A stretch of 64,000 nucleotides of DNA from Gammaproteobacteria bacterium RIFCSPHIGHO2_12_FULL_63_22. GTDB lineage: Bacteria > Pseudomonadota > Gammaproteobacteria > Xanthomonadales > Xanthomonadaceae. Where the stretch lies: the NCBI GenBank assembly GCA_001801685.1, contig MGYJ01000094.1, forward strand, positions 1-64,000, in the 5' to 3' direction. The notes below the pieces were generated by a model, which was given only the letters and a program-made list of their open reading frames with translations, ran no database searches and was not told the DNA's origin. Below are positions 38,367 to 47,065 of the stretch, one piece after another (positions within the stretch are counted from its first letter, which is position 1; each line of letters starts with the position of its first letter). The position numbers were made by a program, and so were the translations under genes.

Positions 38367-39359
38367 TCATTGCTTGCTACGCTCAGCCTCGACCATCAGG
38401 CGGGCGACTTCAGGCATGTGGGTCTGCGCGCGCCAACCGAGTTGTTCGGCCGCTCTCGACGTGTCAGCCCGACTGATGCGGATATCGGTCGGCCGCATCA
38501 GCGATTTGTCATGATCCACGTGTTCGTGCCAATCCAGACCTGCGGCTGCGAATACGTGCTGCACGAATTCAGCCAGGCTGTGTGTTTCGCCCGTGGCGAT
38601 CACAAAGTCCCGCGCCGTCTCTTGCTGCATCATCCGCCACATCGCCTCGACGTATTCAGGCGCCCAGCCCCAGTCTCGCTGGATGTCCATGTTACCCAAG
38701 GCGAGGCGCTGATGGCTGCCCGCGGCGATGCGGCAGGCGGCCCGAACGATTTTCTGGGTGACGAAGCGCTCCGGCCGGAGTGGAGATTCGTGGTTGAACA
38801 GAATTCCGGAACAGGCGAACAAGCCGTACGCCTCGCGGTAGTTGGCCACTTCCCAGAAGGCGGCCGCCTTGGCCACGGCATAGGGACTACGTGGCCGGAA
38901 GGGTGTGTCCTCGCCAGCAGGCAGGCCGTCAGTGTCACCAAAGCACTCGCTGGAACCGGCGTTATACAGCCGGACATCGGGATTCAGGAACCGAATGCCC
39001 TCAAGGATATTCAGGGTGCCGACGCTTATGCTCTCGAGGGTTTCCACGGGCTGTTCGAAGGACAGGCCGACCGAGCTCTGCCCCGCCAGGTTATAGACCT
39101 CGTCCGGCTTGAAACGGGCCATCACCTGCAGGACGCTCCGAAAGTCGTTGATCGCCATGGAGGCCAATTCGACGCGGTCGCGAATACCCAGGCGGTCGAG
39201 GTTGCGGAAACCGCTCATCTGCTCGTCGCGGGACGTGCCGGCAACGCGATAGCCACGATCAAGGAGCAGCCGCGCAAGGTAGGCGCCGTCCTGGCCGGAG
39301 ATGCCACAAATAAGGGCGGTGCGGGTCACTTTTGGAACCGGGTCATGTCGAATTGCCAT
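38367..39359 (-). CDS. GDP-mannose 4,6-dehydratase-family protein (second copy)
   Basis: Shorter GMD relative (330 aa) with [53 protein letters not shown] (catalytic Tyr and Lys present) and [20 protein letters not shown]. It lacks the RRASSFNT segment of the canonical enzyme and has [11 protein letters not shown] in its place. It may act on GDP-mannose or a related GDP-sugar, perhaps toward GDP-rhamnose or perosamine. No Rmd-type reductase is obvious here. The start is uncertain: the ATG at 39359 or a GTG ten codons later. It heads the run ending in fcl and is divergent from a GT-C gene. Confidence 0.8.
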   Translation of the reverse strand: MAIRHDPVPKVTRTALICGISGQDGAYLARLLLDRGYRVAGTSRDEQMSGFRNLDRLGIRDRVELASMAINDFRSVLQVMARFKPDEVYNLAGQSSVGLSFEQPVETLESISVGTLNILEGIRFLNPDVRLYNAGSSECFGDTDGLPAGEDTPFRPRSPYAVAKAAAFWEVANYREAYGLFACSGILFNHESPLRPERFVTQKIVRAACRIAAGSHQRLALGNMDIQRDWGWAPEYVEAMWRMMQQETARDFVIATGETHSLAEFVQHVFAAAGLDWHEHVDHDKSLMRPTDIRISRADTSRAAEQLGWRAQTHMPEVARLMVEAERSKQ

Positions 39360-39466
39360 CCATTGCCGCCCCCTCGCTCCAAACTGATAAAGTCCGGCGG
39401 GCTGGCCGATATGTTAACCCAGCAGCCATAGACCGGGCATTCCGGGTCCTGAACAACGGGGAAAAC

Positions 39467-40834
39467 ATGGGAATCGCCTACTCAGCCGATGGTGCCGCAG
39501 CCACCACCCCTCCGGTAAACCTGGTGCCACGCCTGCTCCTGATCCTGATCCTGGCGATCTCTGCCTTCATCCAGTTCACCGTAGTGTCGAAGACGATCGT
39601 GGATGATCCCCTGCGGGCGGACGCCGGTGAGTATTTTTCGTATGCCTACAATCTGCACCACTACGAGACATTCTCCCTTGCCAGAACCTGGGTAGGCGCG
39701 CCGCCGGAAAATGCGCCTGCGCCGGACAGCATCCGGTCGCCTGGCTATCCGCTTTTCCTGCTGATGGCTGGGACGCCGCGCCCGATCGCCATGTATGGCT
39801 TGAGGGTGACGTACCTGCAGGCGGCCCTGGGGGTGCTGTCGGTGTGGATGATCTACCTGATCGCCGTGCCTTTGCTTGGCCAAGGCCTTGCGTTGCTGGC
39901 GGCACTGCTGACGGCCACCGCCCCCCAGCTCGCAACAATCAGCACGTATCTCTTGACCGAATCGCTCTTCCTGTTCTTGCTGATCGCCAGCGTGCTTTCG
40001 CTGATAACTGCGTTGAGAACTGAACGGCGCGCATTCTTCGTCGTTACCGGGTTGCTGTGGGGCTTGTGCAGCCTGGTCAGGCCGACTGCAGAGTTCTTTC
40101 CAGTGCTTGGTCTGCTGGCCGTCTTGCTGGTACCCCGTCTGCGCGGCTACAGGGCAAATGCACTACTGGGTTTTGCCTGTTTCGTGGCAGTGCTGTCTCC
40201 TTGGCTTATCAGGAACCAGGTCTCCGAGCTGCGCAATCCCGGCTCGAGCCTGATGGTCAACACGCTAGCCCATGGCTCCTACCCCGGATTCATGTACGAA
40301 GGTCGGCCAGAGACATTTGCGTTTCCCTACCGCTTCGACCCCAACCTGCCGGAAATAACGAAGGATGTGCCGAGCGTGCTTAAGGACATCGGCAGACGCT
40401 TCACCGAGCAGCCCGGCACCTATGCCAGTTGGTATTTGCTCGGCAAGCCGTACTTCTTCCTTTCCCTGAGAGACGTGCAGTCCGCCGACATCATGATCTA
40501 TCCGGTATCGCAGACGCCGTTCTATCAGGACTTGAAGTTCGCCGTTATTCGACGCATCAGCCTGGAAATGCACTGGCCCTTGATGATTCTCGGGCTGGTC
40601 GGAATGGCAACACTTGCATTGCGTCCGCGCTGGCTGGTGATCGAAAGACCCGCTGCAATCGCAGCTTCCGTGCTTGCTTTGGTGATCGCCTATGCCATTG
40701 CTTTTCACATGGTGGTGGCGCCCTTTCCCAGATACGCCATTCCATTCCGACCACTGATCTTCGTACTCGCCTTACTGCCGCTGGGAGCCCTGTGGACGGT
40801 CGTGCGGCGTCGTAAGTTGCCGGCGAATGGGTGA
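39467..40834 (+). CDS. GT-C family membrane glycosyltransferase (PMT/ArnT-like)
   Basis: Polytopic protein of the GT39/ArnT type that moves sugars from lipid carriers in the periplasm. The start ATG at 39467 follows GGGGAAAAC. The 455 aa protein has a first membrane helix (LLLILILAISAFIQF), then the luminal loop with Asp in VDDPLRADAGEYFSYAYNLH and SIRSPGYPLFLLMAG, a common feature of the family, and about ten more helices. It lies directly upstream of pilA, and its stop codon is inside the pilA regulatory region. A role in pilin or surface-glycan glycosylation is inferred from position only. Confidence 0.75.
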   Translation: MGIAYSADGAAATTPPVNLVPRLLLILILAISAFIQFTVVSKTIVDDPLRADAGEYFSYAYNLHHYETFSLARTWVGAPPENAPAPDSIRSPGYPLFLLMAGTPRPIAMYGLRVTYLQAALGVLSVWMIYLIAVPLLGQGLALLAALLTATAPQLATISTYLLTESLFLFLLIASVLSLITALRTERRAFFVVTGLLWGLCSLVRPTAEFFPVLGLLAVLLVPRLRGYRANALLGFACFVAVLSPWLIRNQVSELRNPGSSLMVNTLAHGSYPGFMYEGRPETFAFPYRFDPNLPEITKDVPSVLKDIGRRFTEQPGTYASWYLLGKPYFFLSLRDVQSADIMIYPVSQTPFYQDLKFAVIRRISLEMHWPLMILGLVGMATLALRPRWLVIERPAAIAASVLALVIAYAIAFHMVVAPFPRYAIPFRPLIFVLALLPLGALWTVVRRRKLPANG

Positions 40835-40855
40835 CACCATTTGTCACTTTGTGAC
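40832..40855 (+). promoter_or_regulatory. Candidate PilR-binding site upstream of pilA
   Basis: TGACACCATTTGTCA (40832-40846) has TGACA/TGTCA inverted arms and is followed by another TGAC at 40852. PilR sites in Pseudomonas contain TGTC cores. The site is about 115 bases upstream of the sigma-54 promoter, a normal distance for an enhancer. The stop codon of the upstream gene lies inside it. Confidence 0.4.
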
Positions 40856-40958
40856 GTTCACTGGCCGCCATGGCCTCCCGAAATCGAAGCACCGGGCTGC
40901 AATCGAAACTAATGCCCCGTTCTGTGACCCATTTCTCCGGCTGTAGTACTAGATTTGT

Positions 40959-40974
40959 TGGCATGGATAGTGCA
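40959..40974 (+). promoter_or_regulatory. Sigma-54 (-24/-12) promoter of pilA
   Basis: TGGCATGGATAGTGCA has GG at the -24 element and GC at -12 exactly 12 bases apart, matching TGGCACG-N4-TTGC with few changes. Transcription should start near 40985, giving a leader of roughly 80 bases before pilA. This is the expected target of PilS-PilR, encoded in the same window. Confidence 0.8.
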
Positions 40975-41067
40975 ATGCTACTACCGCACGTTCAAGGCAG
41001 TCGGAATACCGAAGGACTGGAACGCTGTTGCCGCTGAACGTGAAACCAACAACCCTAGGGGATACAC

Positions 41068-41529
41068 ATGAAGAACCAGCAAGGCTTTACCCTCATCGAA
41101 CTGATGATCGTCGTCGCGATCATCGCGATCCTCGCCGCCATCGCCATCAGCCAGTACCAGGACTATGTGATTCGTTCGCAGGTCTCGGAAGGCTCCTCGT
41201 TGGCTGACGGCGTCAAGACCGCCATCGGCGAGTTCTACAACAACTACGGCCGCTTCCCGAATGGCACCGGCAGTGACAATGCTTCGCTCGGCCTGGCTCA
41301 GCCCGAGTCGATCATCGGCACCTACGTGGGCAGCGTTGGCGTGCACAACGGCACCGTGTTTGCCTGGTACAGCGATGCGCTCGTCGCCGGCCATCAGTTC
41401 AAGGCCAATACCGCCATCGTTGGCGCGCGTCTCCAGTTCGCCCCGACCCCGAATGCGGGCTCGATGTCCTGGATCTGCAGCAACGGTGCAGGCCTGCAGG
41501 ACAAGTGGCTGCCGGCCAGCTGCCGCTAA
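41068..41529 (+). CDS. pilA: Major type IV pilin PilA
   Basis: Subunit of the type IVa pilus. The 153 aa prepilin has a short leader MKNQQG cut before Phe by PilD, then the hydrophobic helix [20 protein letters not shown] with Glu at mature position 5, and a globular domain ending in a disulfide loop between Cys in SWICSNGAG and the near-terminal Cys (PASCR). The start ATG at 41068 follows a GGGGATACAC ribosome site and sits behind the sigma-54 promoter. A strong terminator follows. Flanking GT-C genes suggest possible glycosylation. Confidence 0.97.
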   Translation: MKNQQGFTLIELMIVVAIIAILAAIAISQYQDYVIRSQVSEGSSLADGVKTAIGEFYNNYGRFPNGTGSDNASLGLAQPESIIGTYVGSVGVHNGTVFAWYSDALVAGHQFKANTAIVGARLQFAPTPNAGSMSWICSNGAGLQDKWLPASCR

Positions 41530-41552
41530 GCTTAAGTTAGTGCAAACTGAAG

Positions 41553-41580
41553 GGGCCGCCTAGTGCGGCCCTTTCTTTTT
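41553..41580 (+). terminator. Rho-independent terminator after pilA
   Basis: GGGCCGC (41553-41559) and GCGGCCC (41565-41571) form a 7-bp GC stem with a 5-base loop, followed by TTTCTTTTT. It begins 24 bases after the pilA stop codon and should make pilA mainly monocistronic. Confidence 0.85.
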
Positions 41581-41611
41581 GTGGGCATCCGTTAATCGCA
41601 ACCAAGCCCTG

Positions 41612-43555
41612 ATGACCCCGACTTCCAGATTCGCAAAATTCGCCTTGTTGCTCCTTACCCTGCTGGTGATGCTCGCCTACTGGCCGGGACTGGGTGGCGG
41701 TTTCATCTTTGATGACCGGCCAAACATTTACGCGAACACGGCGCTTCACGTCAGCTCGTTGAAATGGGCTGAATGGGTTGCCGCAACCCTCTCTTCGCCG
41801 GCAGCCAATTTCCCGCGGCCCTTGGCCATGTTCACCTTCGCCGTGAACCACTACTTCACCGGCCTCGATGCGTGGCCGATGAAGCTCACAAATGTTGCGA
41901 TCCATCTGCTGAATACCTATCTGGTATTCCGGCTGGCTCTTTCCCTGATCCGGTGTGCAACTCCAGGTTTTTCGGAATCATCGGCCAAGCGATCGGAGCA
42001 AGCGGCACTCTTCGTCGCTGCAGCCTGGGCGTTGAACCCCATCAACCTGATGGCGGTTCTATACGTCGTGCAGCGGATGGAAAGCTTGTGTCACGTATTC
42101 GTTTTCGCAGGCCTTCTGGCCTACCTGCGGGGCCGAGAACTGACGATGCGCGGCCAAGGCGGCTGGTGGTTGGTTGCAGGCAGCCTCCCCGTCTTTGGCG
42201 TCCTCGGCGCCCTCTCCAAGGAGTCCGCGCTTCTGTTGCCTGTTTACGGCCTCTGCCTCGAGCTGTGCATTTTCAGGTTCCGCGGCGCGCATTCCAAATC
42301 CCGCCTCTGGTTCTTTTTGCTGTATCTGACGATCCTGGTCGTGCCAGCGATTCTCGCCCTGAGTCGACTGCTCCCGCCTGTCCTGGGGCCGGATCCATTC
42401 CCCGGGCGCGACTTCAATCTAGTTGAACGCCTCCTTACCGAGCCAAGAGTGGTTCTCGACTACTTGCGCTGGACGATATACCCAAGCATCCAGGAAATGA
42501 GCATCTACCAGGATGACTATGTCATCTCGCGCTCCTTGTTCGATCCACTTTCCACTGCAATTGCCATCGTGCTCTTGTTAGGGCTTGGACTATTCGCCAT
42601 ATGGGTGCGCACCCGACGCCCGCTTATGGCGTTGGGCGTGCTCTGGTTCCTATCCGCGCAGTTGATGACCGCGACTATTATTCCGCTGGAGCTGGTCTTC
42701 GAGCATCGTAATTATTTCGCCTCCTTTGGCGTCTGCCTGGCATTGGCGGATTTGCTGCTGCTTCTTGCGGACAACGCAACCTGGCGGAAGGCAGGGACCG
42801 GTATCGCCGTTCTCTTCGTGCTGATCCTGGGCCTGGCAACGACATTGCGCGCATGGGAGTGGCGCGACCCACTTAGCTTTGCCATTTCCGAGGCGGGCAA
42901 GCATCCCGACTCACCGCGAGCCGTCTATTCTCTTGGCGTGGCATTGGCGAATATTCCGGACCTACAGCCCGATTCGCCCATCGTGGCCGCTGCTTTCGAG
43001 CGCTTTGATCACGCGCGACAATTGCCGAAGAGCAATATCCTGCCCGACCAGGCCGCGCTTGTGCTTGCGGCCCGGCTGAATTTGCCGCTCGAGGATGAGT
43101 GGTGGGTTCATATGCAGACCCGGCTGCGGGATCGACCGCTGGGCCCGCAGGAACTCGCGGCCCTGGGGGGGTTGACCACTTGCGCCAGTGAGCGTCGTTG
43201 CGACTTCCCCGTGGACCAGATGATGGCGACATTCCAGGCAGCTCTCAGCCATGGCCCGAATCCCGAAGTGGAGAGTGTCCTGGGCGGCTATTTCCTGAAT
43301 GTGCTTCGCCAGCCGGACATGGCGCTCTTTCTTTGGCACGGCGCCACTGAGCGCAACCCTCGGGAGCCGCAGTACCGGATCAGCGTGATAAAGCTGCTTA
43401 TCGCCCTGCGCCGGTACGACGAAGCGAGGGACGAACTGCTTCAGCTGCGCCAGAGCGGGAAAATGGGACAGTACGAGAGCGTTGCCGAACAGTTGGCGGT
43501 CCGTTTGTCCCGGGCGGAAGAGACGTTCCCAGTCCCTCGGTCAAATCCCCGCTGA
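41612..43555 (+). CDS. TPR-containing GT-C membrane protein (TfpW/TMTC-like)
   Basis: Large polytopic protein of 647 aa next to pilA. The ATG at 41612 is chosen because the first helix follows directly (FALLLLTLLVMLAYWPGL). The loop after it, GGGFIFDDRPNIYAN, has the paired acidic residues of GT-C sugar transferases such as TMTC proteins. About ten helices follow up to residue 430, then a soluble TPR-like tail (from about 445: SPRAVYSLGVALANIPDL and YDEARDELLQLRQ). In Pseudomonas, TfpW beside pilA adds sugars to pilin, so a pilin glycosyltransferase role is likely but not proven. Confidence 0.7.
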   Translation: MTPTSRFAKFALLLLTLLVMLAYWPGLGGGFIFDDRPNIYANTALHVSSLKWAEWVAATLSSPAANFPRPLAMFTFAVNHYFTGLDAWPMKLTNVAIHLLNTYLVFRLALSLIRCATPGFSESSAKRSEQAALFVAAAWALNPINLMAVLYVVQRMESLCHVFVFAGLLAYLRGRELTMRGQGGWWLVAGSLPVFGVLGALSKESALLLPVYGLCLELCIFRFRGAHSKSRLWFFLLYLTILVVPAILALSRLLPPVLGPDPFPGRDFNLVERLLTEPRVVLDYLRWTIYPSIQEMSIYQDDYVISRSLFDPLSTAIAIVLLLGLGLFAIWVRTRRPLMALGVLWFLSAQLMTATIIPLELVFEHRNYFASFGVCLALADLLLLLADNATWRKAGTGIAVLFVLILGLATTLRAWEWRDPLSFAISEAGKHPDSPRAVYSLGVALANIPDLQPDSPIVAAAFERFDHARQLPKSNILPDQAALVLAARLNLPLEDEWWVHMQTRLRDRPLGPQELAALGGLTTCASERRCDFPVDQMMATFQAALSHGPNPEVESVLGGYFLNVLRQPDMALFLWHGATERNPREPQYRISVIKLLIALRRYDEARDELLQLRQSGKMGQYESVAEQLAVRLSRAEETFPVPRSNPR

Positions 43556-43663
43556 ATGTGTGACCGACAACAGAATCGCGCCTGGATTTGCCGTGAAGGG
43601 CTTGCGGCCACATGAACAAGCCCGTAAGTTTGAGACGATATCTGCATCAGCGGTAGGCGAATC

Positions 43664-44698
43664 ATGTTTGAGGGCCAGTCAATTCTTATCACGGGGGGCA
43701 CCGGGTCGTTCGGGCGGAAGTTCGTCGATGTCCTGTTGTCCCAGTATCCGGGAATCAAGCGGATCGTGGTCTACTCCCGGGACGAGCTGAAGCAGTTCGA
43801 CATGGCGCAGCAGTTTCCGGTGGAGCGCTTTCCCCAGATGCGCTATTTCATTGGCGATGTTCGCGACCGGGACAGGCTGGTGCGCGCGATGGAAGGCATC
43901 GACATCGTGGTGCACGCGGCCGCACTGAAGCAGGTGCCGGCGGCCGAATACAATCCCTTCGAATTCATTAAGACCAACGTCCTCGGTGCACAGAACGTAA
44001 TCGATGCTTGCCTGTCCAGCTCAGTTCGCCGAGTGGTCGCGCTAAGCACGGACAAAGCCGCTGCGCCGATCAATTTGTACGGGGCGACCAAGCTTTGTTC
44101 GGACAAGCTATTCGTCGCGGCAAATAACATGACGGGACACCGGGACCTCAAGTTCTCGGTGGTCCGCTATGGAAACGTGATGGGAAGCCGCGGAAGCGTG
44201 ATTCCTTTTTTCCTTTCGCGCAGGAGCTCAGGCACCCTACCTCTCACCGACGAGAGAATGACCCGCTTCAACATCTCGCTCGATGAGGGAGTTCAACTCG
44301 TACTCGGAGCGCTCGACAAGATGTGGGGCGGTGAAATCTTCGTCCCCAAACTTCCAAGTTACCGGATTACCGATGTGGCGCTCGCCATCGCTCCGGATTG
44401 CCGCCATGAAGTGGTTGGCATCCGGCCTGGCGAGAAGCTGCACGAGGAAATGGTTACGGAAACGGACGCGCTGAACAGCCTTGAGTTCGATGACTATTTC
44501 GTTATCCTGCCCTCGCTCGTCCAGTGGGATGTGGACGAGTATGCAAGCCAATTCCGTGGAAAGCGCTGCGAGGCCGGTTTCAGTTATAACAGTGGCACCA
44601 ATTCGCACTGGCTTGGCGTTGACGAAATTCGCATGCTCGTGCGCAGGCATGTGGACGATTCCTTCAGCCACGTGCCGGTGACTACCGGCGCCACATAA
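43664..44698 (+). CDS. pseB: UDP-GlcNAc 4,6-dehydratase (inverting) PseB
   Basis: First enzyme of pseudaminic acid synthesis, converting UDP-GlcNAc to the 4-keto-6-deoxy-L-altro sugar. The 344 aa SDR begins MFEGQSILITGGTGSFGRKF and carries VVYSRDELKQFDMAQQF, HAAALKQVPAAEYNPFEFIK, the Asp/Lys region ALSTDKAAAPINLYGATKLC, YGNVMGSRGSVIPFF and GIRPGEKLHEEMVTE. These agree closely with PseB rather than CapE/WbjB. It stands 17 kb from pseI-pseH-pseG and on the other strand, leading the plus-strand glycan run. Confidence 0.9.
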   Translation: MFEGQSILITGGTGSFGRKFVDVLLSQYPGIKRIVVYSRDELKQFDMAQQFPVERFPQMRYFIGDVRDRDRLVRAMEGIDIVVHAAALKQVPAAEYNPFEFIKTNVLGAQNVIDACLSSSVRRVVALSTDKAAAPINLYGATKLCSDKLFVAANNMTGHRDLKFSVVRYGNVMGSRGSVIPFFLSRRSSGTLPLTDERMTRFNISLDEGVQLVLGALDKMWGGEIFVPKLPSYRITDVALAIAPDCRHEVVGIRPGEKLHEEMVTETDALNSLEFDDYFVILPSLVQWDVDEYASQFRGKRCEAGFSYNSGTNSHWLGVDEIRMLVRRHVDDSFSHVPVTTGAT

Positions 44699-44701
44699 GC
44701 C

Positions 44702-45637
44702 ATGAACTGCGCCGTTCTACTATTGGTTTTCAACCGCCCCGACAAGACCGCAGAGGTATTCGAGTCGGTTCGCGCCGCCCGACCACCAAGGCTATATGTC
44801 TCCGCGGACGGGCCGCGCAGCGATCGCCCCGGCGAATCTGAAAGGTGCGTAGCCGTCCGCGAGATCGTGAGCAAAGTAGACTGGCCATGCGAACTCAGCA
44901 CGCTGTTCCGGGAACATAATCTCGGGTGCAAGTTGGGCGTTTCATCCGGAATCGGCTGGTTCTTCGAACACGAGAGTGAGGGGATCATCCTGGAAGACGA
45001 CGTACTTCCAGAGCCGGGGTTCTTCAAATACTGCGATGAACTTCTTGAGCGATACCGGGACGATGATCGTGTCGGCGCTATCAGTGGCTGCAATTTTCTC
45101 TCGGGCCGCCTCAGTATGCCCGAGAGCTATTTCTTTTCCCGGTATTGCCACATTTGGGGCTGGGCAACCTGGCGACGCAACTGGAAGGACTATGACGCGG
45201 CCCTTCCTGATTGGCCCGCTTGGGACAGGGCGGGTGGATTGGAACGAATTTTCGCCGACCCGGCAGCGGCCTCCTACTGGCGACGCGCATTTGGCGCGGT
45301 GCATCGCGGTGAGATCGACACCTGGGACTACCAGTGGCAATTCAACCTTTGGAGAAGCGGGTCCCTCTGCGCAGTCCCTGCCCGAAACCAGACCAGCAAC
45401 CTCGGTTTCGACGGAGATGCCACGCATACGGTCAGCGACATGCCCGCGTTCGCGCTGAACTCTCCCGCGGGGCCGCTCTCATTTCCGTTGGTTCACCCCG
45501 ACAGCGTAGATCGCTCAGAACAAGCGGATCAACTGAATGACAGACACGTCTACGGTTTTTCCACCACGAGAAAACTCAAGGCTGAGGTCATGCGTCTCGC
45601 CCGCCGGATTTTCCCGGGAACGAAGGCCGCAGGATGA
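44702..45637 (+). CDS. Glycosyltransferase family 2-like (HlpA-like) protein
   Basis: Nucleotide-sugar glycosyltransferase of the GT-A fold. The 311 aa protein starts MNCAVLLLVFNRPDKTAEVF, has RLYVSADGPRSDRPGE, and shows a DXD-like metal site in GIILEDDVLPEPGFF (about residue 98). SRYCHIWGWATWRRNW and TWDYQWQFNLW match the family often named hemolytic protein HlpA-like. It begins four bases after pseB and its stop overlaps the next gene (ATGA). Donor and acceptor are unknown. Confidence 0.75.
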   Translation: MNCAVLLLVFNRPDKTAEVFESVRAARPPRLYVSADGPRSDRPGESERCVAVREIVSKVDWPCELSTLFREHNLGCKLGVSSGIGWFFEHESEGIILEDDVLPEPGFFKYCDELLERYRDDDRVGAISGCNFLSGRLSMPESYFFSRYCHIWGWATWRRNWKDYDAALPDWPAWDRAGGLERIFADPAAASYWRRAFGAVHRGEIDTWDYQWQFNLWRSGSLCAVPARNQTSNLGFDGDATHTVSDMPAFALNSPAGPLSFPLVHPDSVDRSEQADQLNDRHVYGFSTTRKLKAEVMRLARRIFPGTKAAG

Positions 45638-46428
45638 AAGACACAATGCGGTGCAGGATTTGTTCGAACGCTGCCGATCATGCGTTCAATGCGCTCTTGC
45701 TTTTCAAGTATGAAGCCGAATTTTTCTATTGCGAAACCTGCGGCTTCTTGCAGACTGCAGAACCACACTGGCTGGATGAGGCCTATGAGGACGCGGTAGT
45801 GGCCGCCGACACCGGCGTTCTGCAGCGGAACCAGAGCCTGGCAACCATGAGCGCCATACTTCTGTATGCCCTCTTCCCCTCCAGGTCCAAGTTCCTCGAC
45901 TATGCAGGCGGCTACGGCCTTTTCGTCAGATTAATGCGGGACGTTGGTTTTGACTTCTATTGGTCTGACAAGTATTGCGAGAACGTCTTCGCCCAAGGCT
46001 TCGAAAGCAAGCCAGGCGAAACATTTGAACTGGTTACGACGTTTGAAGTCCTCGAGCATGTATCAGATCCCCTGGAATTCATTCGCGACGTGCTAGCCAA
46101 GTCGAGCGCCACCTCGCTCCTGTTTTCCACAGAACTATTTTCGGGAAGACCGCCCGATCCCAACCAGTGGTGGTACTACTGTTTCGAGGCGGGGCAACAT
46201 ATCTCGTTCTTCCAGCGTAGGACTCTGGAGGCGCTGGCAGCGCAATTGGGCCGAAAGCTTTATTCACATGGCTCCGTACACCTGATCACAAGTCGGTCCA
46301 TTCCTCCAATTCTTTTCCGGATACTCACAAGCCGATTCCTGGCGAGGGCACTGTCGTTTATTCCCCGCCTCGGGATGAGGTCGCGCACGATGGCTGATCA
46401 CGAACGCCTGATCAAGCAGCGTCGATAG
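45634..46428 (+). CDS. Class I SAM-dependent methyltransferase
   Basis: Putative sugar methyltransferase of 264 aa. The N-terminus has two CxxC pairs (CRICSNAAD and FYCETCGFLQ) like the zinc-binding head of sugar C-methyltransferases. A Rossmann region follows (FLDYAGGYGLFVRLMRDVGF) and an acidic-loop step (LVTTFEVLEHVSDPLEFI). The C-terminus is shorter than in the NovU/TylC3 family, which has a second domain, so it may be an O- or N-methyltransferase. It overlaps the previous gene by four bases. Confidence 0.75.
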   Translation: MKDTMRCRICSNAADHAFNALLLFKYEAEFFYCETCGFLQTAEPHWLDEAYEDAVVAADTGVLQRNQSLATMSAILLYALFPSRSKFLDYAGGYGLFVRLMRDVGFDFYWSDKYCENVFAQGFESKPGETFELVTTFEVLEHVSDPLEFIRDVLAKSSATSLLFSTELFSGRPPDPNQWWYYCFEAGQHISFFQRRTLEALAAQLGRKLYSHGSVHLITSRSIPPILFRILTSRFLARALSFIPRLGMRSRTMADHERLIKQRR

Positions 46429-46441
46429 GAACGAAAGCACC

Positions 46442-47065
46442 ATGCGAATGGTCATCGCCTTGCTTCGAAAGCTCTTCTACAATCCGAGAAGACATGCCGG
46501 CCGCCTTGCTTTCATTGAACTGGGCAAAGGTGCGGTCCTGACACGCGGTGCTCGCTTCGAATTTCAGACGGGAAGTAAAGGCTTTCTTGGAAGGATAAGG
46601 ATTGGTGACCAAGCCATCGTTGGTTGTGAATTTGTTTTCGAAGGCGATCAGGGTTCAATCAGCATCGGGAATCGCACCTTTATCAACTCCGGAACCCGCC
46701 TGATCAGCCGAGAGTCCATCCAGATCGGATCAAACGTCACGATTGCCTGGGGGTGCACAATCTACGATCACAACTCGCACTCCCTGGACTGGCGGGATCG
46801 TGCTCGCGACCACGAGCGCCTCGTTGAAAACGTTGCTTCGGGGCGTCCCCTCATTCATGGAAAAGAGTGGCGCACTGTGAAATCCAGACCCATTGTCATC
46901 GAAGACAAAGTCTGGCTGGGATTCGACGTCATCATCCTCGGCGGAGTATGCATTGGCGAGGGCGCAATTGTCGCCGCCGGTAGCGTGGTTCGAAATGATG
47001 TGCCAGCGTGGACACTCGTCGCAGGCAATCCTGCTACCTGGGTAAAGGACCTGCGAAGGGAATGA
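46442..47065 (+). CDS. Left-handed beta-helix acyltransferase
   Basis: Hexapeptide-repeat acetyltransferase for surface sugars. The 207 aa protein has repeats from about residue 45 (RIRIGDQAIVGCEFVFEG, SISIGNRTFINSGTRLIS, IQIGSNVTIAWGCTIYDHN), a catalytic-loop His in the CTIYDHNSHSLDW segment, and the closing coil VIIGGVCIGEGAIVAAGSVV-type turn with AGNPATWVKDL. It fits the maltose O-acetyltransferase/WbbJ type. Its stop overlaps the next start (ATGA). Confidence 0.8.
   Translation: MRMVIALLRKLFYNPRRHAGRLAFIELGKGAVLTRGARFEFQTGSKGFLGRIRIGDQAIVGCEFVFEGDQGSISIGNRTFINSGTRLISRESIQIGSNVTIAWGCTIYDHNSHSLDWRDRARDHERLVENVASGRPLIHGKEWRTVKSRPIVIEDKVWLGFDVIILGGVCIGEGAIVAAGSVVRNDVPAWTLVAGNPATWVKDLRRE

Noticed and set aside
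40861-40958. Sigma-70 promoter for pilA
   Set aside because: No good -35/-10 pair was found; the -24/-12 match at 40959 with PilS-PilR in the window is far stronger.
43664-44698. CapE/WbjB-type dehydratase for N-acetylfucosamine
   Set aside because: The segment STDKAAAPINLYGATKLC and its surroundings fit PseB better, and no CapF/CapG partners are adjacent.
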